Positions 8,580 to 16,676 of a stretch of 64,000 bases of DNA are shown one piece after another (the stretch's first letter is position 1; every line of letters starts with the position of its first letter). The stretch is from Flavobacterium anhuiense (GTDB lineage: Bacteria > Bacteroidota > Bacteroidia > Flavobacteriales > Flavobacteriaceae). Made by a program: the position numbers and the translations under genes. The stretch is from contig NZ_JUIV01000005.1 of the NCBI RefSeq assembly GCF_004151235.1, positions 1 through 64,000 on the forward strand, in the 5' to 3' direction. The notes below the pieces were generated by a model. The model ran no database searches, was not told where the DNA came from, and saw only the letters and a list, made by a program, of their open reading frames with translations.

Positions 8580-8623
8580 ATAAATCCCAATACAAAAATT
8601 CCAAATTCCAAGTACCCACAATC

Positions 8624-8728
8624 TTGTCATTTCGACGGAGGAGAAATCTCCACAAGATGCTCCACAAAGATTGGCGAATTTCCAGACGTAGTTACTCGCG
8701 GAGATTCCTCGTTCCTCGGAATGACAAA
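8624..8728. repeat. REP-like palindromic element, copy 1
   Basis: TTGTCATTTCGACGGAGGAG at the left is answered by CTCGTTCCTCGGAATGACAA at the right, with the internal phrase ACAAAGATTGGCGA. Further copies are at 9601-9707, 9718-9827 and 42186-42288. The outer TTGTCATTxxGA ends are conserved as inverted repeats in all copies. Confidence 0.8.
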
Positions 8729-8789
8729 ACTGTGAGGAAACGGAATTTCAACAAATAATCTAAAATCAACAATCTAAAAATTTATAAAA

Positions 8790-9551
8790 ATGAAAACAAT
8801 ATTTAAAAGCTTTTTAGCATTCGCAGTACTAATTTTTAGTTTAGCATTCACAAACGTAAACGCACAAACTACTCCTAAAATTAAAAATGTCGTATTAGTT
8901 CACGGTGCCTTTGCAGATGGCTCTGGATGGCAAGGTTTATACAAGGTTTTGACTAAAAAAGGTTATAATGTAACCATCGTTCAGAATCCGTTGAGTTCTT
9001 TGGAAGATGATGTTAAAGCCACAAATTTAGCTTTAGACAAACAAGACGGACCAACAATTTTGGTTGGACATTCTTGGGGCGGAACGGTAATTACAGAAGC
9101 TGGAAATCACCCAAAAGTAGCGGCTTTGGTTTACGTAGCGGCTTTACAGCCTGATAATGGCGAAAATTCTGTTCAATGGTTGCAAACTGCTCCTCCAGCC
9201 CCTGAAAATGGTGTATTGCCTCCAGACGAAAAAGGAATTGCGTATTATGACAAAGCTAAATTTCACGCTGGTTTTGCAGGAGATTTGAGCAAAGAACAAG
9301 CCGATTTTATGTATGCTTCGCAAGGTGCTTTTCATGCGCAAGGTTTTTTAACACCAATTACTAAAGCCGCTTGGAGAACTAAACCTTCTTACGGAATCGT
9401 AGCGACTGAAGACAAAAGTATTGTTCCGAGTATTCAGTACGCGATGTACAAACGCTCTAACACAAAAATCACTGAAATTAAAGGTAGCCACGTGGTATTT
9501 ATTTCTCAGCCAGAGAAAGTGGCGAATGTGATTATTGAAGCGAGTAAATAA
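8790..9551 (+). CDS. Secreted alpha/beta hydrolase, Ser-type
   Basis: This 253-residue protein has a signal peptide (about residues 1-25, ending NVNAQ). The fold motifs are LVHGAFADGSGW near residue 38 and the nucleophile elbow GHSWGG, so the nucleophile is serine, unlike the Asp-type enzyme at 1461. A late GSHVVFISQPEKV segment supplies the catalytic histidine. This arrangement resembles the small-molecule esterase-like subgroup that includes plant salicylate esterases, but the substrate is unknown. It is followed by two tandem REP-like elements rather than a gene, and is probably monocistronic. Confidence 0.85.
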   Translation: MKTIFKSFLAFAVLIFSLAFTNVNAQTTPKIKNVVLVHGAFADGSGWQGLYKVLTKKGYNVTIVQNPLSSLEDDVKATNLALDKQDGPTILVGHSWGGTVITEAGNHPKVAALVYVAALQPDNGENSVQWLQTAPPAPENGVLPPDEKGIAYYDKAKFHAGFAGDLSKEQADFMYASQGAFHAQGFLTPITKAAWRTKPSYGIVATEDKSIVPSIQYAMYKRSNTKITEIKGSHVVFISQPEKVANVIIEASK

Positions 9552-9600
9552 TTATGAATTATGAGTTATGAATGATTAGTCGCTAGTTTACAACGCCCAG

Positions 9601-9707
9601 TTTGTCATTTCGAGGAACGAGAAATCTTCGCAAGAAACTCTACAAAGATTGGCGACATTCTACACGGAGCTACTTGCGTGTTCTTCGACTTCGCTCAGAA
9701 GGACAAA
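9601..9707. repeat. REP-like palindromic element, copy 2
   Basis: It starts TTTGTCATTTCGAGGAACGA and includes ACAAAGATTGGCGACATTC. Its right arm is diverged, reading CTCAGAAGGACAAAAA. It lies head to tail with copy 3. Together they fill most of the 380-base gap 9552-9931; I see no gene there. Confidence 0.75.
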
Positions 9708-9717
9708 AACTATAATA

Positions 9718-9827
9718 TTTGTCATTTCGACCGAAGGGAGAAATCTCCGCAAGTAACTCTACAAAGATTGGCGACATTCTACACGGAGCTACTTGTGGAG
9801 ATTTCTCCCTTCGGTCGAAATGACAAA
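9718..9827. repeat. REP-like palindromic element, copy 3
   Basis: The left arm TTTGTCATTTCGACCGAAGG and the right arm CCTTCGGTCGAAATGACAAA are perfect inverted repeats. The stem continues inwards (GAGAAATCTCCGCAAGTA against TACTTGTGGAGATTTCTC), giving an exceptionally long hairpin. Confidence 0.82.
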
Positions 9828-9869
9828 CTGGACGTAAAAATTCCAATTGATTAGGACGAAATTCCAAAT

Positions 9870-9920
9870 AAAAAATTCCAAATTCCAATTACTGTATAGC
9901 TTGGAATTTGGAATTTTTTT
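9870..9920 (-). terminator. Intrinsic terminator of the oxyR-type gene
   Basis: AAATTCCAAATTCCAA pairs with TTGGAATTTGGAATTT; read on the minus strand, the stem is followed by a T run just after the regulator stop at 9932. Confidence 0.75.
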
Positions 9921-9931
9921 ATTGAAAATTT

Positions 9932-10897
9932 TTAAAGCTTGCTAATCGCTTTAATAAAATAAGGCGAATCGTTCCAGCGGATTTTCTTATACGAGAAATC
10001 TTTTTTTAATGACTCAGGAAGGCAATTCCAGATGGCTTCATTCATTTTCTCTAGTAATAATTTCTTGGAGAAAGAATCGGAAACTACAAGACTTATTTCT
10101 CTTACTGGAACAGGTTCTTTGAAAGGTTTAAAAAGTGCGCCTGATTCATTTAAGGTCGAAAGTTTAGGGATAATTGCAAATCCTAAATGAGCTCGAACTA
10201 GATTTTTTAAGGTTTCGATCGAATTAATATCGTACGTAAATTGTTCCTTTATTTTATCTGATGTTTTTAGTCCGCAGATGTCTAATAATTGGGCGTTGTA
10301 GCAATATTCGTGATGCAGTAATAACAATTCGGTTTTGTCGCCGGGCTGCATTTCGTAAAATTCATCATTCGCCATAGGATGCGTCTGATTTAAATAAGCA
10401 ACAAACGGTTCTTTAAAAACAACATGTTCGATTAAATTCGGATTTCCTGTTGGCGTAGCCATAATCGCAACATCAATTGCACCCGTTTCCAAATCGCGCA
10501 TTAAATGCCCCGTATAGCCTTCTTTAATAATAAAATGCACATTTGGCGCCACTTCTTTCATGGCCTGAATAAACAGCGGAATCAAGTAAGGCGATAAAGT
10601 GGAAATAATGCCAAGTTTCAACTCTCCTTCCAGCAGATTTTTTTCGTTGATCACAAAATCACGAATTTCATCGACTTCGCGAAGTATCTTTTTGGCTTTA
10701 TTAATAATTTCAATTCCTAAAACGGTTGGTGTCAACGGCACTTTATTTCGATCAAAAATCTTAATTCCGATTTCTTCTTCCAGATTTTTTAACTGAATAG
10801 TAAGTCCGGGCTGCGTTACCATACAAACTTCGGCAGCTCTTGCAAAATGCCGTTCTTCGTCTAAGGCAACAATATATTTTAACTGCTGAATGGTCAT
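9932..10897 (-). CDS. oxyR: OxyR-type LysR-family peroxide regulator
   Basis: This 321-residue LysR-family regulator has an N-terminal winged helix (residues 1-60, TQPGLTIQLKNLEEEIG) and a substrate-domain-like effector region. Two cysteines lie at residues 199 and 208 in HHEYCYNAQLLDICG, the same spacing and numbering as the redox pair C199/C208 of Escherichia coli OxyR. That pair forms a disulfide on exposure to hydrogen peroxide. The assignment is therefore much stronger than a generic LysR call. Likely targets are catalase or peroxiredoxin genes, none of which is adjacent. The nearby ohr and osmC genes are plausible but unproven targets. A bidirectional-looking hairpin lies upstream at 11022. 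Confidence 0.88.
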   Translation of the reverse strand: MTIQQLKYIVALDEERHFARAAEVCMVTQPGLTIQLKNLEEEIGIKIFDRNKVPLTPTVLGIEIINKAKKILREVDEIRDFVINEKNLLEGELKLGIISTLSPYLIPLFIQAMKEVAPNVHFIIKEGYTGHLMRDLETGAIDVAIMATPTGNPNLIEHVVFKEPFVAYLNQTHPMANDEFYEMQPGDKTELLLLHHEYCYNAQLLDICGLKTSDKIKEQFTYDINSIETLKNLVRAHLGFAIIPKLSTLNESGALFKPFKEPVPVREISLVVSDSFSKKLLLEKMNEAIWNCLPESLKKDFSYKKIRWNDSPYFIKAISKL

Positions 10898-11021
10898 GTT
10901 TTCTAGTTTCTAAGGTACTGAGATGCTAAGATACTAAGTTGCTGCGTTTTTCTTTTTAGTTTCTAATGAAAAACTTTGTGTTGGTTATTTCTGAATTATG
11001 TTTTTTAAAATAGACTAGAAT

Positions 11022-11054
11022 AACAAAAGCGATCATAAACGGATCGCTTTTGTT
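11022..11054. terminator. Strong hairpin in the gap between oxyR and the vgrG island
   Basis: AACAAAAGCGATC pairs perfectly with GATCGCTTTTGTT across a 7-nt loop. No convincing gene ends here on either strand, so it may be the terminator of a deleted gene at the island border. The flanking parts of 10898-11281 hold AT-rich sequence and no gene. Confidence 0.6.
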
Positions 11055-11281
11055 GTTTAATGATAAGGATTTCTCAAAATACCCTATTCTATTACTTTTT
11101 TGTCTTTTAGAGGTCTTTGTTATTATTTCTCCCTGTCTATATTTACCATAATACCGCACTAAAAATACTGCGCATATACCAGCAGTAAATCCAACTACAT
11201 TTTAGAAATCCCATTATTCTCCTCTATATCAAAATAAAGGATCGCAAAACTATTGCATCAAATTAACCTAAAACAAACATA

Positions 11282-11449
11282 ATGAGCTTCCTAGCAAACT
11301 ATAAATCAACAAAGAAAATGTAACAGCACGATCAAATTCAAACGCTATTATCAATAGAACTTACTGCCAAACAATTGGCTTTTGACGATGTCAAATTCTT
11401 AAAAAATAGATTTCAATTTAACCAATCAATACCTTATTTAAATTTCTAA
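11282..11449 (+). pseudogene. Interrupted small ORF directly upstream of vgrG
   Basis: An ATG at 11282 opens MSFLANYKSTKKM and meets an in-frame TAA at 11321. The same frame then stays open through QLAFDDVKFLKNRF and ends at TAA 11447-11449, only 3 nt before the vgrG start. The opening MSFLA resembles the start of Bacteroidetes Hcp (TssD) proteins, but the remainder does not look like Hcp. It is best read as the decayed remnant of a gene formerly joined to vgrG. Whether it is truly coding is uncertain. Confidence 0.4.
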
Positions 11450-11452
11450 AAA

Positions 11453-13261
11453 ATGTCAAAATTCACAGAACAAGTACATATCACTATAGAAGGCTTTACC
11501 CAAAATGTTATCTATTACAATCTTGAGCTTTCTCAAAAAATGGCAGCCCATCACCATTTTTCTTTCTTTTGGCAATACACAGGAAAACCTATTATTGCCC
11601 CACAAGATCAGGAGAAAGCTTTTAGCAATTACATTGGCAGCGAGGTAATTTTCACCTTCAAAGTAAACGGAATACGCTTAATGTCTAAAGGCAGAATTAC
11701 AAAATTAGGTTCTATCGATCTGCACGGAAGCCCTGCTGGATTACATGTAACAGGAACAAGTCATACCATTGCTCTTGATGATATGCCAAAATCCAGAATC
11801 TTTCGCGAGAAGAACCTCCAACAGATTGGACTTGAGATTTTTGCAGAAGAAAATTCAGGAGAATTTTATCAGAGAGAAGCCATTGTGCCTACTTATACAA
11901 AAGAATTCAGTTTTAAAACGCAATACAACGAAACAAGTTTTAATTTCCTTAAACGCCTTTCTGCACGTTATGCCCAATGGTTTTATTTTGACGGAATGCG
12001 TATGCAGTTTGGTCAAATTAAAAACACCGAAATAAAACTTATAAACGAATCTTCGCTGCATAACTTTAGCATCGAAGCTAATTTGGTTTCACATAAAACT
12101 TCGTTCAGCAGTTATGACTACAATAGCGCTTCTAGTATAAAAAATGGCGCAGAAAAAACCTCTGAAGGAAGCCGAGACCGATTTGCCACGCTAGCTGTTT
12201 TTAAACAGCCTTATATTGTAAGACCCGGACTCGAAAACGGCGCATATACCAGCAATGCTCAAAACAAGGACGAGATTGACGAAATGGTGAAAATGCAGAC
12301 CGCAGGACGCGATGCCAACAGCATATTCTACAGTGGCACCTCCTATTTGCCTATAGGTTTGGGACAGACTTTTTCTATTGAAAATAAAAACGTAGAACAC
12401 CATTTACTAGCAGTTGAAATTATTCACTGCTCTGAAGTAAACGGAAATTATACGTGCAAATTTAAGGCAATTCCTGCCGATGTTGCAGCACCGCACTACA
12501 CAGACGTAAATGCATTTGCTTCTGCCGAAAGCCAGCCCGCAATAGTAATTGACAATAATGATCCCGAAAAAATGGGACGCATAAAAGTGGAATTCTTCTG
12601 GAATGGCTGGGCAACTAAAAGCGATTGGATGCGTGTCGTTCAACCTTATGGAGGCTCAGACAAAGGACTTTATTTCAGACCCGAAATTGGCGAAGAGGTT
12701 CAAGTAAGTTTTGAAGCCAACAATGCGGAACGCCCGTATGTTTCTGGCACCTATTATAACGGAAAAGAAATGCCCGATTTCTTTGATACCGAAAACCGAA
12801 TTAAAGGCTGGAAACTCCGTTTTGGACAGCTTTTCAAGTTTATTGAAAAAGTGGGCATCTGGCTTTCTGACCCGAGTGGGAATGAAATTCATTTAAATGA
12901 GGAAACTAAAAGCACAACAATCACTGTACCTGAAACACTAACGCTTAACTGTAAAAATCTAATTATAAATGCTTCCGAGAGTATTACAACTACTGCGGGA
13001 ATGAATATTTCTGAAAATGCTACAGTAGATAAATCTACAATGGTTGGCGGAATGCTACATACTAATGTTACTGGCAATAGTATGTTTTATGTTGGCGGTA
13101 ATCATGATGAAAATATAGAAGGTAATTTAAATTCAGATGTCAAGAAGGACAAAAATTATATTGTTGCTGGAAAAGATACTTCAAATAGTGAAAATGGACA
13201 TGAGTTTCATTCCGATAAAACTATAAAAAATAATAGTGCTGAAGATACGAGACAAAATTAA
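11453..13261 (+). CDS. vgrG: Type VI secretion spike protein VgrG (TssI)
   Basis: This 602-residue protein forms the trimeric spike of the contractile injection apparatus. The N-terminal half has the gp27-like barrel domains. An OB-fold (gp5-like) is recognisable at about residues 356-440: IDNNDPEKMGRIKVEFFW, WMRVVQPYGG, FRPEIGEEVQVSFE, RPYVSGTYYNG. From about residue 480 the chain has short alternating beta repeats typical of the spike needle. No catalytic extension is present, so cargo must be delivered by the proteins encoded next to it. No sheath, baseplate or membrane-complex genes occur in the window, so this is an orphan vgrG island relying on a T6SS (subtype iii in Bacteroidetes) encoded elsewhere. 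The next gene starts 25 nt downstream. Confidence 0.9.
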   Translation: MSKFTEQVHITIEGFTQNVIYYNLELSQKMAAHHHFSFFWQYTGKPIIAPQDQEKAFSNYIGSEVIFTFKVNGIRLMSKGRITKLGSIDLHGSPAGLHVTGTSHTIALDDMPKSRIFREKNLQQIGLEIFAEENSGEFYQREAIVPTYTKEFSFKTQYNETSFNFLKRLSARYAQWFYFDGMRMQFGQIKNTEIKLINESSLHNFSIEANLVSHKTSFSSYDYNSASSIKNGAEKTSEGSRDRFATLAVFKQPYIVRPGLENGAYTSNAQNKDEIDEMVKMQTAGRDANSIFYSGTSYLPIGLGQTFSIENKNVEHHLLAVEIIHCSEVNGNYTCKFKAIPADVAAPHYTDVNAFASAESQPAIVIDNNDPEKMGRIKVEFFWNGWATKSDWMRVVQPYGGSDKGLYFRPEIGEEVQVSFEANNAERPYVSGTYYNGKEMPDFFDTENRIKGWKLRFGQLFKFIEKVGIWLSDPSGNEIHLNEETKSTTITVPETLTLNCKNLIINASESITTTAGMNISENATVDKSTMVGGMLHTNVTGNSMFYVGGNHDENIEGNLNSDVKKDKNYIVAGKDTSNSENGHEFHSDKTIKNNSAEDTRQN

Positions 13262-13286
13262 TTGACAGAATTAGTAACTAAAAATT

Positions 13287-14816
13287 ATGACTAAAACTAG
13301 ACGTGTCGGTGGTAATGCCACTTATAATGTAAGGGGAACTACAAGAATTTTTGCCAACGAAATAGAAATAAACTCCAATGGGCGCATCGATTATTATGCG
13401 CCCGAATATACTTATGGAGAACCTGAACCAAGACCAGTTAAAGAAGAACCTGAAATTGCTTTTGCAGGCTGTTGGACATCGGATTATGAGGGAATGAGAA
13501 ATTTGGAAAAGGATGCCACTAAGTCTAGGTCAAATCTCGGAGAAACGGTATACTATCAATTAACTGTAAGTAATGATATACCAATTGGTACAAATATAAC
13601 ATTTAAGCTTTGGGATGAAGATTATGGAGATAGCTTAAAATGGCTTTTGTCCGACGATGATACATTTGACGGTAAAAAAGTTTATCGAAATGCCGTTGTA
13701 AGAGAAGTAAACGGAACTCATAAAATGACAGTTAAATTATTTCTCAATCCAAAATGGTATGATGATTTAGTGGCTGACCTTGGACGCTTTAAGAATGGCT
13801 GTCTAGACTTTTATTGGACCTGGGAATATAATGGTAAACCCTGGACTTCAAATACAAATATACTTAATGTATATCCTTCAAAAACTACTTTGTTTATAAA
13901 GCCAGCTTATGAAGGTTATGGTTTTCCAGAAATTAGAACTGCAGACGGAGAGCTTATTGTTTTCTCTGCAGGAATCGTAGCGACTGTAGAACCATCTAAA
14001 GAATTAGAAAAAATAATGGATACTATTCTGGATGACATTCAAAATAATGCCATTACAGATGTTCGCGAAAAAATGGTCAAATACAGCGATAAACTGAGGT
14101 ATTCTATAGCGGTTAATAAACTTAAAAAAGGATATCTAGTTAACAATTTGGGCAAAATAGAATTTAGTAAAAGGCTTTATACCAAACCGGTATTTGATAA
14201 CAGCGGTCAACTTTATGAAATTACCCAAGCAGTCAATTTTGGTTATAGAAAAGAAGGAAAACTTATAACAACTAAAGGAATAAGTCAATTGGATTATTTT
14301 AAACAAGTTGGGGTTCGTAATGCTGTTTTAAAAAATGTAGAAAAACTAGATTATGTCTTGCAAACTTTAGATCTATTAAGTTTTGCAATGGATGAAAAAA
14401 AAGTAGAGACCATCACTACCATGTTTGCTCCTTTAGACTTTTTAAATGCTATTGTTTATCCAAGCATAAGCAAACCTATTGAAAAAGTTTGGGATGGAAT
14501 GGTTGTAGACGCTGTTGAACAAGCTAAAGACAATGGTCTTAGAGGCATATCTGATCTAGCAGTAGCAAAATGGTTTAGCAGAGATACATACGGTGATTAT
14601 CAATATATTAAAATAAACCAAGATATGTTAAATAATTTATTGAAAGGAAAATATAAGACACTAAAAGATTTAGAAAATAATCTAGAAAATTTTAGAAAAT
14701 CAATTAATAATTATGATTATCAAACTAGTTTAATTTATACTGTTTTTTATTATACAAAAAAAAACGTGGAAATAGATGAAAAGATAGCATATATAGAGAC
14801 CATTTTTATAAACTAA
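13287..14816 (+). CDS. Probable VgrG-associated type VI effector with C-terminal toxin module
   Basis: This 509-residue protein is unnamed. It has no signal peptide, as expected for a T6SS cargo. The first 60 residues (TKTRRVGGNATYNVRGTTRI, then NGRIDYYAPEYTYGEPEP) resemble a recurring N-terminal module of Bacteroidetes T6SS cargos, recalled from memory. Residues 60-220 look like a beta-rich Ig-like region. Residues about 333-509 are duplicated in the truncated ORF at 15454-15963, which defines this part as an exchangeable module, the expected position of a toxin. No catalytic motif of a known toxin family is recognised. The immediately following lipoprotein gene (7-nt gap) is the probable immunity gene. 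Since that protein is a lipoprotein, the target is probably in the envelope. Confidence 0.68.
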   Translation: MTKTRRVGGNATYNVRGTTRIFANEIEINSNGRIDYYAPEYTYGEPEPRPVKEEPEIAFAGCWTSDYEGMRNLEKDATKSRSNLGETVYYQLTVSNDIPIGTNITFKLWDEDYGDSLKWLLSDDDTFDGKKVYRNAVVREVNGTHKMTVKLFLNPKWYDDLVADLGRFKNGCLDFYWTWEYNGKPWTSNTNILNVYPSKTTLFIKPAYEGYGFPEIRTADGELIVFSAGIVATVEPSKELEKIMDTILDDIQNNAITDVREKMVKYSDKLRYSIAVNKLKKGYLVNNLGKIEFSKRLYTKPVFDNSGQLYEITQAVNFGYRKEGKLITTKGISQLDYFKQVGVRNAVLKNVEKLDYVLQTLDLLSFAMDEKKVETITTMFAPLDFLNAIVYPSISKPIEKVWDGMVVDAVEQAKDNGLRGISDLAVAKWFSRDTYGDYQYIKINQDMLNNLLKGKYKTLKDLENNLENFRKSINNYDYQTSLIYTVFYYTKKNVEIDEKIAYIETIFIN

Positions 14817-14823
14817 TTCAATT

Positions 14824-15417
14824 ATGAAACATACCTATATCATTATTATAATTTCTCTATTATTTTTTTCATGTGAATCTAAAAAGCCAATTGAGATTAA
14901 ACAAACTACTTCTAAGGAAATGGTAACATTTGAAGATAATTTTATGGATCGTAGACAAATAAAAGATAGTATTCGGATTAGTTTTCCGATAGAATTTAAA
15001 ATAGAAATTAATTCTTCAATTGAATATATTGCATGGATTTATCGAGTTAATAATAAAACTCTTGAAAAAGATTATTTCGATTATGAAGTTTATAATAAAC
15101 ATAACAAGACAAAGTCAATACGCCAATTAGATTTTGATAAACCAGTCAATAGTGCATCAATAGATATCATTGTAAAAGAAAGAAATCATTTAATTTCCAA
15201 AAAAGATGCTCAACAAGTATTGAAAAAATACCACATAAATAAATCACTAGATAATTTAAAACCTACTGACACGATAAAATTGGTAGCTTATGATAAGTTT
15301 AGAGAAGAAAACAAACTAATCATTCAAGAGCTTAATAAGATTAGTGATTCCATTCATTTTAGAGCTATGAAAAAGGATGGAAGTTTTTTCTATGTAAGCA
15401 AAAAAATCAATTGGTAA
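14824..15417 (+). CDS. Lipoprotein, probable immunity protein 1
   Basis: This 197-residue lipoprotein has a lipobox ending LFFSC at Cys18. It is clearly paralogous to the product of 15979-16578: both share the SKEMVT segment after the lipobox, the IIxKERNxLIS segment, the DTxKLVxYDKFR segment and the C-terminal SKKINW. In both cases the gene directly follows a copy of the effector C-terminal module. That repeated pairing is the main evidence for an immunity role. Anchoring in the periplasm or outer membrane implies that the cognate effector acts outside the cytoplasm. The fold is unknown to me. The gene is strongly AT-rich relative to the flanking core genes. Confidence 0.65.
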   Translation: MKHTYIIIIISLLFFSCESKKPIEIKQTTSKEMVTFEDNFMDRRQIKDSIRISFPIEFKIEINSSIEYIAWIYRVNNKTLEKDYFDYEVYNKHNKTKSIRQLDFDKPVNSASIDIIVKERNHLISKKDAQQVLKKYHINKSLDNLKPTDTIKLVAYDKFREENKLIIQELNKISDSIHFRAMKKDGSFFYVSKKINW

Positions 15418-15453
15418 AAATCAAAATAATGAGTAAGTCTACTTGATTGTATT

Positions 15454-15963
15454 GTGCAGGTTGGAGCTGTTAATGCGCTATTAAAAAATGCAGAAAAACT
15501 AGATTATGTCTTGCAAGCTTTAGATCTATTAAGTTTTGCAATGGATGAAAAAAAAATAGAAACAATCACTACTATGTTTGCTCCTCTAGATTTTTTAAAT
15601 GCAATTGTTTATCCAAGCATTAGTAAACCTATTGAAAAAGTATGGGATGGTATTGTGGTACATGATGTTGAACGGGCAAAAGACATAGGAATTCGAGGTA
15701 TTTATGAGTTAGCGCGTTCTGAAATGTTTAATACAGATAGATATGGGGACTATAAGTGTTTAGAAATTGACCAAAAAATATTAGATAAATTATTAAAGGG
15801 TGAAATCAAAACTTTAAAAGAGTTGACCGATTTAAAAGAGAAACATTATATAGAAAGTAATTATGACAAAAGTAAATTTATATTCACCTTATTGCATTAC
15901 ACAAAAGAAGATGAAAACACCCATAAATATTTAACATACGTAGATACTATTTTTATAAACTAA
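15454..15963 (+). CDS. Orphan second copy of the effector C-terminal module
   Basis: Starting from a GTG at 15454, this 169-residue frame matches residues 340-509 of the effector at 13287. By eye, 66 of the first 76 residues are identical, while the last ~90 residues are much more diverged but keep the ending DTIFIN. Similarity can be traced back to codon 15433, directly after an in-frame TGA, and no good start or ribosome binding site is seen. It is therefore a displaced effector 3' end without its N-terminal delivery part, comparable to orphan modules of Rhs and CdiA systems. It may be silent, or translated at low level. A paralogous lipoprotein gene follows after 15 nt. Confidence 0.65.
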   Translation: MQVGAVNALLKNAEKLDYVLQALDLLSFAMDEKKIETITTMFAPLDFLNAIVYPSISKPIEKVWDGIVVHDVERAKDIGIRGIYELARSEMFNTDRYGDYKCLEIDQKILDKLLKGEIKTLKELTDLKEKHYIESNYDKSKFIFTLLHYTKEDENTHKYLTYVDTIFIN

Positions 15964-15978
15964 TAAACAAACAGAACC

Positions 15979-16578
15979 ATGAAAACAAGATATAGATTTT
16001 CACTTTTAATTCTCTTGGCATTATTAGTCTCTTGTCAAACTAAAAAACCTATAGAAATCAAACAAATAGATTCAAAAGAAATGGTAACACTTATACCAAG
16101 TTTGAAAAATCCTTCAATGAAAGACAGTGTAGTTTTAAGTATTCCTACTGAATTTAGAATTATTATAAATTCTTCGAATGTGGGTTACATAGTTTGGCGT
16201 TATCGTGCAAATGGGAAAGTTTTTCTAGACGACATTACTGATTATCAGGTTTGCAATAAAAAAAACAAATTAAAACTAATTTATAATTTAAATTTTGATG
16301 AAATTCCAAAGGACAATTTTATCGATATAATTATTAAAGAAAGAAATCGTCTAATTTCCAAAGCTGAAGCTTATAATTTACTTAAAAAGTATAAAATTAA
16401 TAAATCAATTGATCATTTAAAAATTGGTGACACTGTAAAATTAGTAACGTATGATAAATTTAGAATTGAAAACAAGGATATAATAAATAGTTTAAATAAA
16501 GTTCAAGATTCAATTGATTTTAAGGCAATGAGAGGTAAGGATGAGAATTTTTATACTTCAAAAAAAATTAATTGGTAA
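15979..16578 (+). CDS. Lipoprotein, probable immunity protein 2
   Basis: This 199-residue lipoprotein (lipobox LLVSC, Cys19) is a paralogue of the 14824 product with the same ordered segments: KKPIEIKQ, SKEMVT, VWRYRANGK in place of AWIYRVNNK, IIKERNRLIS, DTVKLVTYDKFR and SKKINW. It follows the orphan effector module, so the two form a second toxin/immunity-like pair. Retaining an intact immunity gene while the toxin is truncated is what selection against kin attack would produce. The sequence divergence between the two lipoproteins parallels that of the distal halves of the two toxin modules. Confidence 0.65.
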   Translation: MKTRYRFSLLILLALLVSCQTKKPIEIKQIDSKEMVTLIPSLKNPSMKDSVVLSIPTEFRIIINSSNVGYIVWRYRANGKVFLDDITDYQVCNKKNKLKLIYNLNFDEIPKDNFIDIIIKERNRLISKAEAYNLLKKYKINKSIDHLKIGDTVKLVTYDKFRIENKDIINSLNKVQDSIDFKAMRGKDENFYTSKKINW

Positions 16579-16676
16579 AAAGCTACGTAAAATTTATCAT
16601 GCTACTAAGCAGAATTAACAACAATTCGGCAAAATATCGTAACACATTTTGCAAAATAAATTAAAGACTAAAAAAT

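Noticed and set aside
9670..9888. Minus-strand ORF of 72 codons
   Set aside because: It is a translation of two REP-like palindromes; the CHFDRREKS-type peptide is typical of such repeats.
10956..11159. Minus-strand ORF of 67 codons
   Set aside because: It runs through a strong hairpin and has no promoter, leader or family resemblance.
11170..11184. 15-base identity with the vgrG interior at 12240-12254
   Set aside because: It is too short, and the frame around it is not otherwise vgrG-like; chance or a trace of old recombination cannot be told apart.
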